A DNA stretch of 64,000 nt from NCBI GenBank assembly GCA_900315425.1, contig OMZA01000006.1:26905-90904 (forward strand), read 5' to 3'. Under the pieces are notes generated by a model that saw nothing but the letters and a program-made list of their open reading frames with translations, did not search any database and was not told the DNA's origin. Positions 1 to 8,043 of this stretch are shown piece after piece. Made by a program: the position numbers and the translations under genes. Positions within the stretch are counted from its first letter, which is position 1. Each line of letters starts with the position of its first letter. This DNA comes from an uncultured Eubacteriales bacterium (GTDB taxonomy: Bacteria; Bacillota; Clostridia; Lachnospirales; Lachnospiraceae).

Positions 1-327
1 TTCTTTGTTCACACCTGATATTCTTGAAACTTCAGCTGAAATTTCTCTACAGTATTCCATTCCTGTTTCACCTGTACAGGCATTGGCTATACCGCTATTT
101 ATAACTATGGCTCTTATATCACCAGATTCATCTATAGTTTTTCTATCCCATTTAACAGGAGCTGCTTTCACAAGATTACTTGTAAATGTTCCAGCTGCCA
201 TACATGGTCCATCACAAAATATCATGGCCATATCTTTCTTTCCATTAAGTTCGCCTTTAATACCTACTTCAAGACCTGTCGCCTTGAAACCTTTTGCAGC
301 ACATACGCCACCTTGAACTTCTTTCAT
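1..327 (-). CDS. argJ: Glutamate N-acetyltransferase / amino-acid acetyltransferase (ArgJ), N-terminal part
   Basis: Partial gene: about 109 codons are present and the rest lies beyond the left edge. ArgJ moves the acetyl group from N-acetylornithine to glutamate in the cyclic arginine pathway. The translation has the family's opening (MKEVQGGVCAAKGFKATG), the segment with DMAMIFCDGP and AGTFTSNLVKAAPV, and the conserved VINSGIANACTGE stretch. The autocleavage Thr (usually in a KATGM motif) would lie further on, outside the window. The ATG is preceded by AAGGAG at good spacing. It diverges from argG, and ArgR-type boxes lie in the shared upstream region, so joint repression by arginine is likely. 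Confidence 0.93.
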   Translation of the reverse strand, partial: MKEVQGGVCAAKGFKATGLEVGIKGELNGKKDMAMIFCDGPCMAAGTFTSNLVKAAPVKWDRKTIDESGDIRAIVINSGIANACTGETGMEYCREISAEVSRISGVNKE

Positions 328-359
328 ATAATATCTCCTTATGATTTACTATTTATCAA

Positions 360-377
360 TATTCATTATTATTCATC
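360..377. promoter_or_regulatory. Putative ArgR box downstream of the argJ start site
   Basis: An 18-base AT-rich site reading GATGAATAATAATGAATA on the minus strand. It fits the left half of the ARG-box pattern (TGAAT, four A/T, ATNCA) well and the right half less well. It lies just downstream of the predicted argJ transcription start. Confidence 0.45.
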
Positions 378-389
378 AAGACAAGGGCT

Positions 390-418
390 ATTATACATTT
401 TTTATGCATATTATGCAA
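390..418 (-). promoter_or_regulatory. argJ promoter
   Basis: On the minus strand TTGCAT (413-418) and TATAAT (390-395) are separated by exactly 17 bases. An ArgR-like box (403-420) covers the -35 element, which suits repression. Inferred from consensus match only. Confidence 0.65.
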
Positions 419-420
419 CC
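403..420. promoter_or_regulatory. Putative ArgR box over the argJ -35 element
   Basis: TATGCATATTATGCAACC contains the perfect palindrome TGCATATTATGCA, matching the ARG-box pattern TGNAT-WWW(W)-ATNCA. It overlaps the predicted argJ -35 element. Confidence 0.6.
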
Positions 421-500
421 TTGTATTCACACGTCTTTTCTTATTATATATCAAAACCTATTTATGTCCACCTATTTTTGATTACAATTAGCTTTTTTCG

Positions 501-529
501 TTGCTTTTTTAATTCATATATAGTAATAT
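501..529 (+). promoter_or_regulatory. argG promoter
   Basis: TTGCTT (501-506) and TAATAT (524-529) are 17 bases apart. Two ArgR-like boxes start about 10 bases past the predicted transcription start, so bound repressor would block initiation or clearance. Confidence 0.55.
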
Positions 530-545
530 CTTAATTAGGATTTTT

Positions 546-563
546 TATGCATAAATATTCATT
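546..563. promoter_or_regulatory. ArgR box 1 upstream of argG
   Basis: TATGCATAAATATTCATT is an almost ideal ARG box (TGCAT-AAAT-ATTCA). It is paired with a second box two bases further on, the usual spacing of ArgR operator pairs. Confidence 0.7.
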
Positions 564-565
564 TT

Positions 566-583
566 TATGCATAATGATGAATT
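566..583. promoter_or_regulatory. ArgR box 2 upstream of argG
   Basis: TATGCATAATGATGAATT keeps the left half-site TGCAT and has a weaker right half. It stands two bases after box 1, so the pair could hold one ArgR hexamer. Confidence 0.6.
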
Positions 584-615
584 TTAATTTAATATTCTAT
601 GGAGGAATTTATACT

Positions 616-1848
616 ATGAAGGAAAAAGTTGTTTTAGCTTATTCAGGCGGACTGGATACAACTACTATTATTCCATGGCTTAAGGAGCAGTTTGACTACG
701 ATGTAGTTTGCTGTTGTATCGACTGTGGACAGGGCGAAGAGCTTGATGGTCTTGAGGAAAGAGCAAAAGCTTGCGGCGCTGCTAAATTATACATTGAAGA
801 TATTACAGATGAATTCTGTGAGGATTATATTATGCCTTGTGTACAGGCAGGTGCTGTTTATGAGCACAAATATCTTTTAGGTACATCAATGGCTCGTCCA
901 GGTATTGCTAAGAAATTAGTTGAAGTTGCCAGAAAAGAAGGTGCCGTTGCTATATGTCATGGTGCTACAGGTAAGGGTAACGATCAGATAAGATTTGAAT
1001 TAGGTATTAAAGCTTTAGCTCCTGATATTAAAGTTATTGCTCCATGGAGAATGACTGATATATGGACTCTTGAATCTAGAGAAGATGAGATTCAGTATTG
1101 TAGAGATCACGGCATTCATCTTCAGTTTTCTCCAGAAGACAGCTATTCAAGAGACCGTAACTTATGGCACATTAGCCATGAAGGACTTGAACTTGAAGAT
1201 CCTGCTCTCGCTCCTAACTATGACCACGTTTTAGTTCTTGGAGTTAGTCCGGAAAATGCTCCTGACGAGGAAGAGGAAGTTGAAATTACATTTGAAAAAG
1301 GTATTCCTACCAGCGTAAATGGCGTAAAAATGAAAGTTTCAGATGTTATTAGAAAATTAAATGAATTAGGCGGAAGAAATGGTATTGGTATCATTGATAT
1401 TGTAGAAAACCGTGTTGTAGGAATGAAATCCCGTGGTGTATATGAAACTCCAGGTGGAACAATTCTTATGGAAGCACATCAGCAGCTTGAAGAGCTTTGC
1501 CTTGACCGTGATACTATGAAAGTTAAGAAAGATCTTGGTAATCAGTTAGCTCAGGTATGTTACGAAGGAAAATGGTTTACACCACTTCGTGAAGCAATCC
1601 AGGCATTTGTTGAAAAAACACAGGAGACAGTAACTGGTACAGTTAAGCTTAAACTGTACAAAGGTAATATCATTAAAAATGGTACTACTTCTCCTTACTC
1701 ATTATATGATTCATCTCTTGCAAGCTTTACAACCGGTGATTTGTACGACCATCACGATGCAGATGGATTCATAACATTATTCGGACTTCCACTTAAAGTA
1801 AGAGCAATGAAGATGGAAGAAGCTAAAAAGAAACAGAACAAGAAATAA
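616..1848 (+). CDS. argG: Argininosuccinate synthase
   Basis: Joins citrulline and aspartate with ATP to give argininosuccinate, the next-to-last step of arginine synthesis. The N-terminal P-loop is AYSGGLDTT, and the family motifs GKGNDQIRFE and SPEDSYSRDRNLWH are intact. The product is 410 aa, the usual length. An in-frame ATG lies 23 codons upstream, but it falls inside the ArgR box region and has no ribosome site. The chosen ATG has GGAGG ten bases before it. The gene is alone on its strand; argH is not adjacent. A strong inverted repeat follows the stop codon. Confidence 0.97.
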   Translation: MKEKVVLAYSGGLDTTTIIPWLKEQFDYDVVCCCIDCGQGEELDGLEERAKACGAAKLYIEDITDEFCEDYIMPCVQAGAVYEHKYLLGTSMARPGIAKKLVEVARKEGAVAICHGATGKGNDQIRFELGIKALAPDIKVIAPWRMTDIWTLESREDEIQYCRDHGIHLQFSPEDSYSRDRNLWHISHEGLELEDPALAPNYDHVLVLGVSPENAPDEEEEVEITFEKGIPTSVNGVKMKVSDVIRKLNELGGRNGIGIIDIVENRVVGMKSRGVYETPGGTILMEAHQQLEELCLDRDTMKVKKDLGNQLAQVCYEGKWFTPLREAIQAFVEKTQETVTGTVKLKLYKGNIIKNGTTSPYSLYDSSLASFTTGDLYDHHDADGFITLFGLPLKVRAMKMEEAKKKQNKK

Positions 1849-1872
1849 TTAATAAAAAAAAATAAAAAAAAT

Positions 1873-1921
1873 ATACCGATTTCTATTTGAATGACATATG
1901 TCATCATTTAGAAATCGGTAT
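1873..1921. terminator. Bidirectional terminator between argG and the YfhO gene
   Basis: A 13-bp perfect stem (ATACCGATTTCTA with its complement) encloses a second 14-base palindrome, ATGACATATGTCAT. A-rich sequence lies on the left and T-rich on the right, so it can serve both convergent genes. Confidence 0.8.
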
Positions 1922-1926
1922 TTATT

Positions 1927-4911
1927 TTACTCTTTTAATTCCACATTTCGTTTTCGTCTTTCGCTATCTAACACAAATAGTGTTACAAGTATTATAAGAC
2001 TTAGGATTGTCAGAACTGTTCCCGCTCTTAATCCCTGTGGTACATATTCAAATCTAATGGTGTGCTCGCCCTTTGTCAAATTCAATGATATAAATGCATC
2101 TTGGAAGGCATGTATCTTGTATTCTTTTCCATCTACATAAGCTTTCCAGCCTTTGTCATATGGAATTGATGTGTATAAAAGTCCATTTCCACTTGCCTTT
2201 ACTTTTCCTTCTACTAATGTATCTTCCAATGTTGTTACTTCAAATGGATCCATACTAAAGACCTTATATATGTCTTGGAATACAGAATCATCATAAGAAT
2301 ATGCATACATTTGAATCTCAGATGTTTCTTCATCTGCTGAAGTCACTGTTACAGTTGTACCCTTTGGCTGAACACCCAAATCAAGAATATGTGTTTGCCT
2401 CATATTTGAGTATGTCTTAGATGAATTAATAGCTGAATCCAACCCATTGTTAATAGTAACTGTAATCGCATTAACTGAAGTCGTAACATAAATGGTTAAA
2501 TGAGTCTCTTCTGTGATATTTACCTCATTATTTCTTCCAGATACATTAACAGGCATTCTGGTGTACATATTTTTTCCTGCTACACCTCTGGCAAAACTAT
2601 TAAGTGTCTCGTATGCTATTGGATTTGCCCAATCTATTTTTTCTTCCAGTTGTTGATCTACCATGAATCCTAAAGGAAGCCAATACTTATTCTTGTACAT
2701 ATAGTATGTACCCTTGGAATCTTCTGTTTTATTATCCAAATAATCAGTAATTGTATATGAAGCCTGGCTATAAAATTCATAGTGATCGTCGTCATCTATT
2801 ATATCTTTAGATAATAGATATTTCACTGATAACATTGCACTGGTTAATGGAGTTGCTCCATAATAGCCATATGCATTGGTTGAATCTTCCATACCAATAT
2901 TGCCATACAACTCTGACATAGCTGCTGGTGCTGTAGATGAAAAGATCGAACATCCTTTATATCCATGGAATGAAGCATCATTTTTAGTTCTTCTATCCTT
3001 CTTTTCGATTCTAAAGAAATTACTTGTATCCTCTTCTTCAGCCTTTTTTACCAAATCATCAATTGCCTGAGAATCATTCAAATAAGCTGATCTGGTACAT
3101 GGAGCAAATCCGGTATTTTGAACATTAACATAACACTCACATACTGCAACGATTATAAGCATGTACGAAATCATAATTGCATTAAATGATTTACTTCTTA
3201 AAAGCATCAAAACAATTGTGTAGAATAACATAAATGACAGACCTGTATATATAACTTCTGCCTTTAAAACTATCTCACCATCTGTTTCTACGTAAAGCTT
3301 TTGTATCAATAATACAAAGGCAACTGCTCCTGAAAAACAACCTGCCAGTTGTTTTGTAGTTATTTCTCTTATATTATGAACTGCTTCAAAAGCCATTACT
3401 AAAACTACCCATATATATATAAATGACTGTCTTGCCGGAAGACTGTTAGGATAGTGAAAACCATGCCATATATAGTTTGGAATATTTGTATTAAATGCAA
3501 ATAGTAAAAGGGCTGCTAATGAAACTTTTCCAACTTTTTCCTTAATATTTATTTTAGGGTTAACAATATACAATGGAACCAGAATAAACACAGCCATTGT
3601 GCAATATAAGTTTGGCTGATGGGCTTCAAATATAGATAAATCAACATTTATAAATGATCTGGCCAACATATCTAATACTGAAAAATATGATTCTAATTTT
3701 TTTGGAAAATCAAAATCACTAGATGCTGTTGAGCTAAGAGTACTAAATGCCGGCAAGAATGTAACTGCACCTATACCACCTGCCAGTAACGAAAATCCAG
3801 CGAACTCCAATATACTTCTAATTTTCTTTACTTTTTCTGTTGTAAAGAAAAGATATACAAAATAGAACACGCAGAATATGCATATCATAATGGATATGTA
3901 ATAATTTGATAGTATTGATATACCCAAAGTAAAACAGTATAAAAAGCATTTGTGTTCTTTTACAATTCTCTCAAGTCCTAACATAATAAGTGGGAATAGA
4001 AGTATACAATCTAACCACATTATATTCCATGAAAACGCTATTAAGTATGAAGACATTCCATAAAAAATAGAAATACCTGCAACTGTTACGTTTCTGGTTT
4101 TAAAATGATTTGATAAATATATAGACATTGTAAGGCAACAAAGAGCCGTTTTTAAAATAATATATGTATTAATAACTTCCGGTAAATGTATTGGATTAAC
4201 CAAAGGTAACAACCAGTTAAGTGGAGTTGCCAGATAATATGCATATAAAGCAGAAAAACCTGTACCTAATCCAATATTCCATGAATACTCAATACTTCCA
4301 CCATTTACAAGTTTATTGTACATTTCCTTCAAGAAAGGCAGATACTGATGATAACAATCACTTTTAAGATAAGTATTATCTCCAAACGGATAAATCTTTC
4401 TTGATTTGTATACCATAATCATAATAACAATAGGTATGATTGTCGAAAGAATATATACCATATTTTTCTTAAAGAAATCTCTTACAGTTATTCTTTCCGT
4501 ATTTCCCTTTTGTTTAACAAATATATAAAATTTACTTAGTATGTAATTAACTATAACTACAAATAAAGCTCCCAAATATTTGGCAATAATATCGTTTACA
4601 CCAAGTATTACGGCACTTCCATATATTATCATTAAACTGAAAAACATAGTAAATAATCTACCACCAACAAAACCTGTGGCTTCTTTTAGAAAAATATCCG
4701 TTCTTGCAGATTTACTTTTAAATACATATTTTTTTTGAACATAAAATGCAAAAGCTGTAGCTACTAACCACGCACACACATTTGCCAGAAGGATATTAAC
4801 TCCAATTTTTGCCAAAATAAAATATATCAGTAAATCTATTACTGTAGTTACAAATCCAAAAGTAATATAATCAATGGTTTCTCTAGTAAAAAACTTTTTA
4901 AACTTTTCCAT
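1927..4911 (-). CDS. GtrA-YfhO fusion membrane protein (flippase-like domain plus GT-C glycosyltransferase)
   Basis: About 994 aa. Residues 1-135 form a four-helix GtrA/GtcA-like domain, the family that helps move undecaprenyl-linked sugars across the membrane. After a short linker, residues about 150-990 match the YfhO family: many membrane helices, a D-x-x-x-Q-Y element (SDCYHQYLPF) in the first outside loop as in GT-C enzymes, a large extracytoplasmic region, and a final helix before the Arg/Lys-rich tail. The upstream gene is the matching GT2 transferase and overlaps this start by 14 bases. A TTG nine codons upstream could also start the frame, but the ATG gives the normal GtrA N-terminus. 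In Bacillus and Listeria, CsbB-, GtcA- and YfhO-type proteins together glycosylate cell-wall polymers; a similar role is inferred. The acceptor is unknown. Confidence 0.85.
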   Translation of the reverse strand: MEKFKKFFTRETIDYITFGFVTTVIDLLIYFILAKIGVNILLANVCAWLVATAFAFYVQKKYVFKSKSARTDIFLKEATGFVGGRLFTMFFSLMIIYGSAVILGVNDIIAKYLGALFVVIVNYILSKFYIFVKQKGNTERITVRDFFKKNMVYILSTIIPIVIMIMVYKSRKIYPFGDNTYLKSDCYHQYLPFLKEMYNKLVNGGSIEYSWNIGLGTGFSALYAYYLATPLNWLLPLVNPIHLPEVINTYIILKTALCCLTMSIYLSNHFKTRNVTVAGISIFYGMSSYLIAFSWNIMWLDCILLFPLIMLGLERIVKEHKCFLYCFTLGISILSNYYISIMICIFCVFYFVYLFFTTEKVKKIRSILEFAGFSLLAGGIGAVTFLPAFSTLSSTASSDFDFPKKLESYFSVLDMLARSFINVDLSIFEAHQPNLYCTMAVFILVPLYIVNPKINIKEKVGKVSLAALLLFAFNTNIPNYIWHGFHYPNSLPARQSFIYIWVVLVMAFEAVHNIREITTKQLAGCFSGAVAFVLLIQKLYVETDGEIVLKAEVIYTGLSFMLFYTIVLMLLRSKSFNAIMISYMLIIVAVCECYVNVQNTGFAPCTRSAYLNDSQAIDDLVKKAEEEDTSNFFRIEKKDRRTKNDASFHGYKGCSIFSSTAPAAMSELYGNIGMEDSTNAYGYYGATPLTSAMLSVKYLLSKDIIDDDDHYEFYSQASYTITDYLDNKTEDSKGTYYMYKNKYWLPLGFMVDQQLEEKIDWANPIAYETLNSFARGVAGKNMYTRMPVNVSGRNNEVNITEETHLTIYVTTSVNAITVTINNGLDSAINSSKTYSNMRQTHILDLGVQPKGTTVTVTSADEETSEIQMYAYSYDDSVFQDIYKVFSMDPFEVTTLEDTLVEGKVKASGNGLLYTSIPYDKGWKAYVDGKEYKIHAFQDAFISLNLTKGEHTIRFEYVPQGLRAGTVLTILSLIILVTLFVLDSERRKRNVELKE

Positions 4912-5860
4912 TATCTTTCTTACTTCCTTTCGTATCAATGTTAGTAAGCCTTGTTATGTATAAAGGTCTATCCTTTGCTTCCACATAAATGTGTCCTAAA
5001 TACTCTCCCAATATACCTATGGACAGTTCTATAACTCCTCCTAAAAATAGGACTGCTGAAAGAGTTGTTACATAACCCGGCACATCTACCCCATAGACGC
5101 CGGTTTGTATTAGAGTAATAATAATATATACAAACGCTGCAAAGGATATAAAAAATCCACAGGCTGTTACTACTTTAAGAGGTGTCAATGAAAATGCAGT
5201 AATTCCGTCAATTGCATATTTAAACAAACTCCAGAAATTCCATTTAGTTTTGCCAATTGTTCTTTCTACATTTTCGTATGGTAGCCATTTCTTTTTATAA
5301 CCTACCCATTCAAATATACCCTTAGAAAATCTCTGACTTTCACTTAAAGCCAGCACTGAATCCACCATACTTCTAGACATTATTCTATAATCAACTACGC
5401 CACGTTCAAGCTTTATAGTTGTAAGTTTATTGCTAAGCTTGTAAAATGCCCTGGATAAAAGATTTCTAAGACCTGATTCACCTTTTCTATCTGTTCTTCT
5501 GGCTGCAACACAATCATATCCCTCTTCAACACCTTTTATCATCTCCGGTATTAATTCCGGTGGATGTTGAAGATCCGCATCCATAATGATAACGTAATCA
5601 CCATCAGAATAGTTAAGTCCCGCAAACATTCCTGCCTCTTTACCAAAATTCCTTGAAAAAGAAACATATTTAACATCCTTGTTTGTCTCTGCTAAAGCAA
5701 GTATCCTCTCTAATGTTTTATCTTTGCTTCCATCATCAACAAATATAAACTCGAATTCGTAACCCTGTATTTTAGAAACAATTCCTGAGGTCGTCTCGTA
5801 AAATACCTGAATTCCTTCCTCTTCATTGTAGCAAGGAACCACAATATCAACTTTTTTCAT
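4898..5860 (-). CDS. Family 2 glycosyltransferase, GtrB/CsbB type (polyprenyl-phosphate sugar transferase)
   Basis: Likely transfers a sugar from its nucleotide donor to undecaprenyl phosphate on the inner face of the membrane. The GT-A domain shows VPCYNEEEG near the N-terminus, FVDDGSKDKT, and the metal-binding DADLQHPP. Two membrane helices sit at the C-terminus (about residues 225-290), as in GtrB, CsbB and DPM1-like enzymes. Two in-frame ATGs are three codons apart. The inner one is used because AGGA lies about 8 bases before it, whereas the outer ATG abuts the purine run. The gene overlaps the GtrA-YfhO fusion, so the two are almost certainly co-translated and work as one system. Confidence 0.88.
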   Translation of the reverse strand: MKKVDIVVPCYNEEEGIQVFYETTSGIVSKIQGYEFEFIFVDDGSKDKTLERILALAETNKDVKYVSFSRNFGKEAGMFAGLNYSDGDYVIIMDADLQHPPELIPEMIKGVEEGYDCVAARRTDRKGESGLRNLLSRAFYKLSNKLTTIKLERGVVDYRIMSRSMVDSVLALSESQRFSKGIFEWVGYKKKWLPYENVERTIGKTKWNFWSLFKYAIDGITAFSLTPLKVVTACGFFISFAAFVYIIITLIQTGVYGVDVPGYVTTLSAVLFLGGVIELSIGILGEYLGHIYVEAKDRPLYITRLTNIDTKGSKKDNGKV

Positions 5861-5888
5861 ATAACTCATCCTATCTTAATCCATGTTT

Positions 5889-6584
5889 CTAAGAAACATT
5901 AGATATGTATTGATAAAAATCAACAGCCTCCACACTGTCACTTAATTTATACTTATCCCATTCATCATCATTAAATTCAGACGAAATGTTTTTAATATAC
6001 TCATTATAAGAATCTAAGAACACTTCATTTTTAGCATCCTCAATCTCTCCTGGAGTTGCATCTTCTGAATATTTAGCATTTTTTCCTAATTTATCAATTA
6101 CCTTTTGTTCTAACATATAATCTTCAAATGCTTGAATTGCTGTCTCTTCTTTTATATTCATATATTCAATAGTCTCTTTTGAAAGAGCATTATAATAGTT
6201 TTTACCACACTGTTTTGCAGTATCTTTTTCTTCTTTAGACAATTTTATATTGTTATCCTTTGCCATTAGGCAGGTTATTTTTAATCTGGCCAAACCATCC
6301 TTAACCTCATCCTTTACCAAAGATTCCATGGTATCTTCAGATATGACGTTATTCCAACACTCACTACCGTATACACTTTCATATCTGTTTTTCTCTGCTA
6401 AGAGAAATACAAGACCTTCTGAACTTCTAAAACATTCTCCATTTATTTTAAATAACTCTGAATCTTCTAATTTATTTGAAAAAACAACTTTTTTATTATT
6501 AAAACTACAACCACTTAATATAGTTGTGGATAGACATACAACTGTAAAGGCTGCTAAAACTTTTTTATACTCATATTTCAACAT
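5889..6584 (-). CDS. Lipoprotein with SurA/PrsA-like N-terminal chaperone fold
   Basis: A signal peptide ends in a lipobox (LSGC), so the mature protein is probably anchored to the outer face of the membrane. The rest, 231 aa in all, is helical and charged and resembles the N-terminal region of SurA/PrsA-type foldases. The family's parvulin peptidyl-prolyl isomerase domain is not visible. The ATG has AAAGGA eight bases upstream; a TTG one codon earlier is less likely. It overlaps the end of maf by 14 bases. A role in folding of exported proteins is possible, but the similarity is weak and no enzyme activity can be claimed. Confidence 0.55.
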   Translation of the reverse strand: MLKYEYKKVLAAFTVVCLSTTILSGCSFNNKKVVFSNKLEDSELFKINGECFRSSEGLVFLLAEKNRYESVYGSECWNNVISEDTMESLVKDEVKDGLARLKITCLMAKDNNIKLSKEEKDTAKQCGKNYYNALSKETIEYMNIKEETAIQAFEDYMLEQKVIDKLGKNAKYSEDATPGEIEDAKNEVFLDSYNEYIKNISSEFNDDEWDKYKLSDSVEAVDFYQYISNVS

Positions 6585-7182
6585 CAAAATTTTCCTTTAA
6601 CTCTTTCACTAATCTATTTGCTGGTAGACCGACAACATTGTCATAGTCTCCCTGATATTTATCAATATATTTTCCAAATATCCCTTGGATAGCGTATGAA
6701 CCCGCTTTATCCATAGGTTCCCCTGTTTCAATATATTCTAAAATATCCTTATCAGTTAAAGCCTTTACATAAACATTGGTCTCTTCATAAAAACTAATTT
6801 CTTTTGCCATATCTAATTCTTCATTAGCTTTTATATAAATGACGCTGACTCCTGTATATACCTGATGTACATTACCTGATATAAGCTTTAACATATTGTA
6901 AGCATCCTTTTTATCCTTAGGCTTTCCTAATATCTTATCTTCAAAACTTACAATTGTATCTGCCCCTATAATTATTACATCTTCTAAACTCTTATTGTTT
7001 ATTTCAAAATATTTATTTTTTATATCATCTGCTTTTTGAGACGATAACTCCTTAACTACCTCATACGGAATAGTGCTTGTTACCACTTCTTCCTTTTGAC
7101 TTGGCATAACCTCAAAATTTACACCAATTCTTTTTAAAATTTCACGTCTTCTTGGAGACTGAGATGCTAAAATAATTTTCAT
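6571..7182 (-). CDS. maf: Maf-type nucleoside triphosphate pyrophosphatase
   Basis: Maf proteins hydrolyse dTTP, UTP or modified NTPs to the monophosphate, cleaning the nucleotide pool. The N-terminus ILASQSPRRREIL is the family signature, with the later conserved IIGADTIVSFEDKILGKPKD and GEPMDKAGSYAIQG segments. The 203-aa length is normal. GAGG lies before the ATG. It sits between the pyridoxamine kinase (13 bases away) and the lipoprotein (overlap), so it belongs to a leftward operon. Substrate preference among Maf subfamilies cannot be read with certainty. Confidence 0.92.
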   Translation of the reverse strand: MKIILASQSPRRREILKRIGVNFEVMPSQKEEVVTSTIPYEVVKELSSQKADDIKNKYFEINNKSLEDVIIIGADTIVSFEDKILGKPKDKKDAYNMLKLISGNVHQVYTGVSVIYIKANEELDMAKEISFYEETNVYVKALTDKDILEYIETGEPMDKAGSYAIQGIFGKYIDKYQGDYDNVVGLPANRLVKELKENFDVEI

Positions 7183-7195
7183 TTATCAAACCTCA

Positions 7196-8041
7196 TTAAT
7201 GTAAAGTTGTAAGTAAATCTTCAAAACATATTCCATCTTCTCTTGGAATATTTCTTTCATCAGAAATAACCAAACATCTTCTAATAAAATCCGATCCCTT
7301 CTTAACAGATTCTACAAAGGGAACATCATTTACAGCATCAGCTGCTATTATAGCCGAGAAAACATCTCCGGTACCCTCTCTGGATATACCTACAATATCA
7401 TTAAATAAGAATTCTTTAGCTCCATCCTTTTCAAATACATAATCACCAATCATATTGTCTTTAAGTATTCCCGATATTACAACTTTTTCAGGACCCATTT
7501 CTGATATTTCTTTAGCCATTTCTTCAACTAATTTATGATTGATGACAACCTCTTTATAATCCCTTGAAGTTATCAAACATGCTTCTGTGAGATTTGGCGT
7601 AACTATGTCAGCACTTTTCACAAGTTCCGTAATTCCCTGACATACCTTTGAACTATATCCGCTGTAAACCCTTCCATTATCTCCCATAACCGGGTCTACA
7701 ACCACAATTGTACTCTGGTCTCTAAATTCCTTTATAAACTTTCTAACTATATCTATTTGCCTTATATCACATAAATATCCAGTTAAAATCCCTTGAAATC
7801 TAAGTCCCAATTTTTTCCAATTATCTATATAGTCCTGCATTTTATCCGTATAATCGTCAAAAAAATATTCTGGATATGCTGTATGATTGGAAAAAATGGA
7901 CGTAGGGACCGGACAGCATTGAACTGCCATAGCTGAAATTATCGGCAGTTCAACTGCTATTGAACATTTACCAAAACCTGTAAGGTCATTGATTATTGCA
8001 ATTTTCTTTTGATTATTATGATTACTTAATTGTTGTGACAT
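7196..8041 (-). CDS. Pyridoxamine/pyridoxal kinase (ribokinase fold)
   Basis: Phosphorylates B6 vitamers for pyridoxal-phosphate salvage. The N-terminal INDLTGFGKCS and the nearby PTSIFSNHT match pyridoxamine kinases of Firmicutes. DPVMGDNGR and the anion-hole motif EGTGDVFSA are the ATP and catalytic regions. It has 281 aa. AGGA stands seven bases before the ATG, inside the last codons of the isoamylase-like gene, with only two bases between the two frames, so they are co-transcribed. PdxY-like annotation is reasonable, but vitamer preference is not proven. Confidence 0.85.
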   Translation of the reverse strand: MSQQLSNHNNQKKIAIINDLTGFGKCSIAVELPIISAMAVQCCPVPTSIFSNHTAYPEYFFDDYTDKMQDYIDNWKKLGLRFQGILTGYLCDIRQIDIVRKFIKEFRDQSTIVVVDPVMGDNGRVYSGYSSKVCQGITELVKSADIVTPNLTEACLITSRDYKEVVINHKLVEEMAKEISEMGPEKVVISGILKDNMIGDYVFEKDGAKEFLFNDIVGISREGTGDVFSAIIAADAVNDVPFVESVKKGSDFIRRCLVISDERNIPREDGICFEDLLTTLH

Positions 8042-8043
8042 TA

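Noticed and set aside
547-615. N-terminal extension of argG by 23 codons
   Set aside because: It starts in an ArgR box, has no ribosome site, and adds sequence not found in ArgG; the ATG at 616 has GGAGG.
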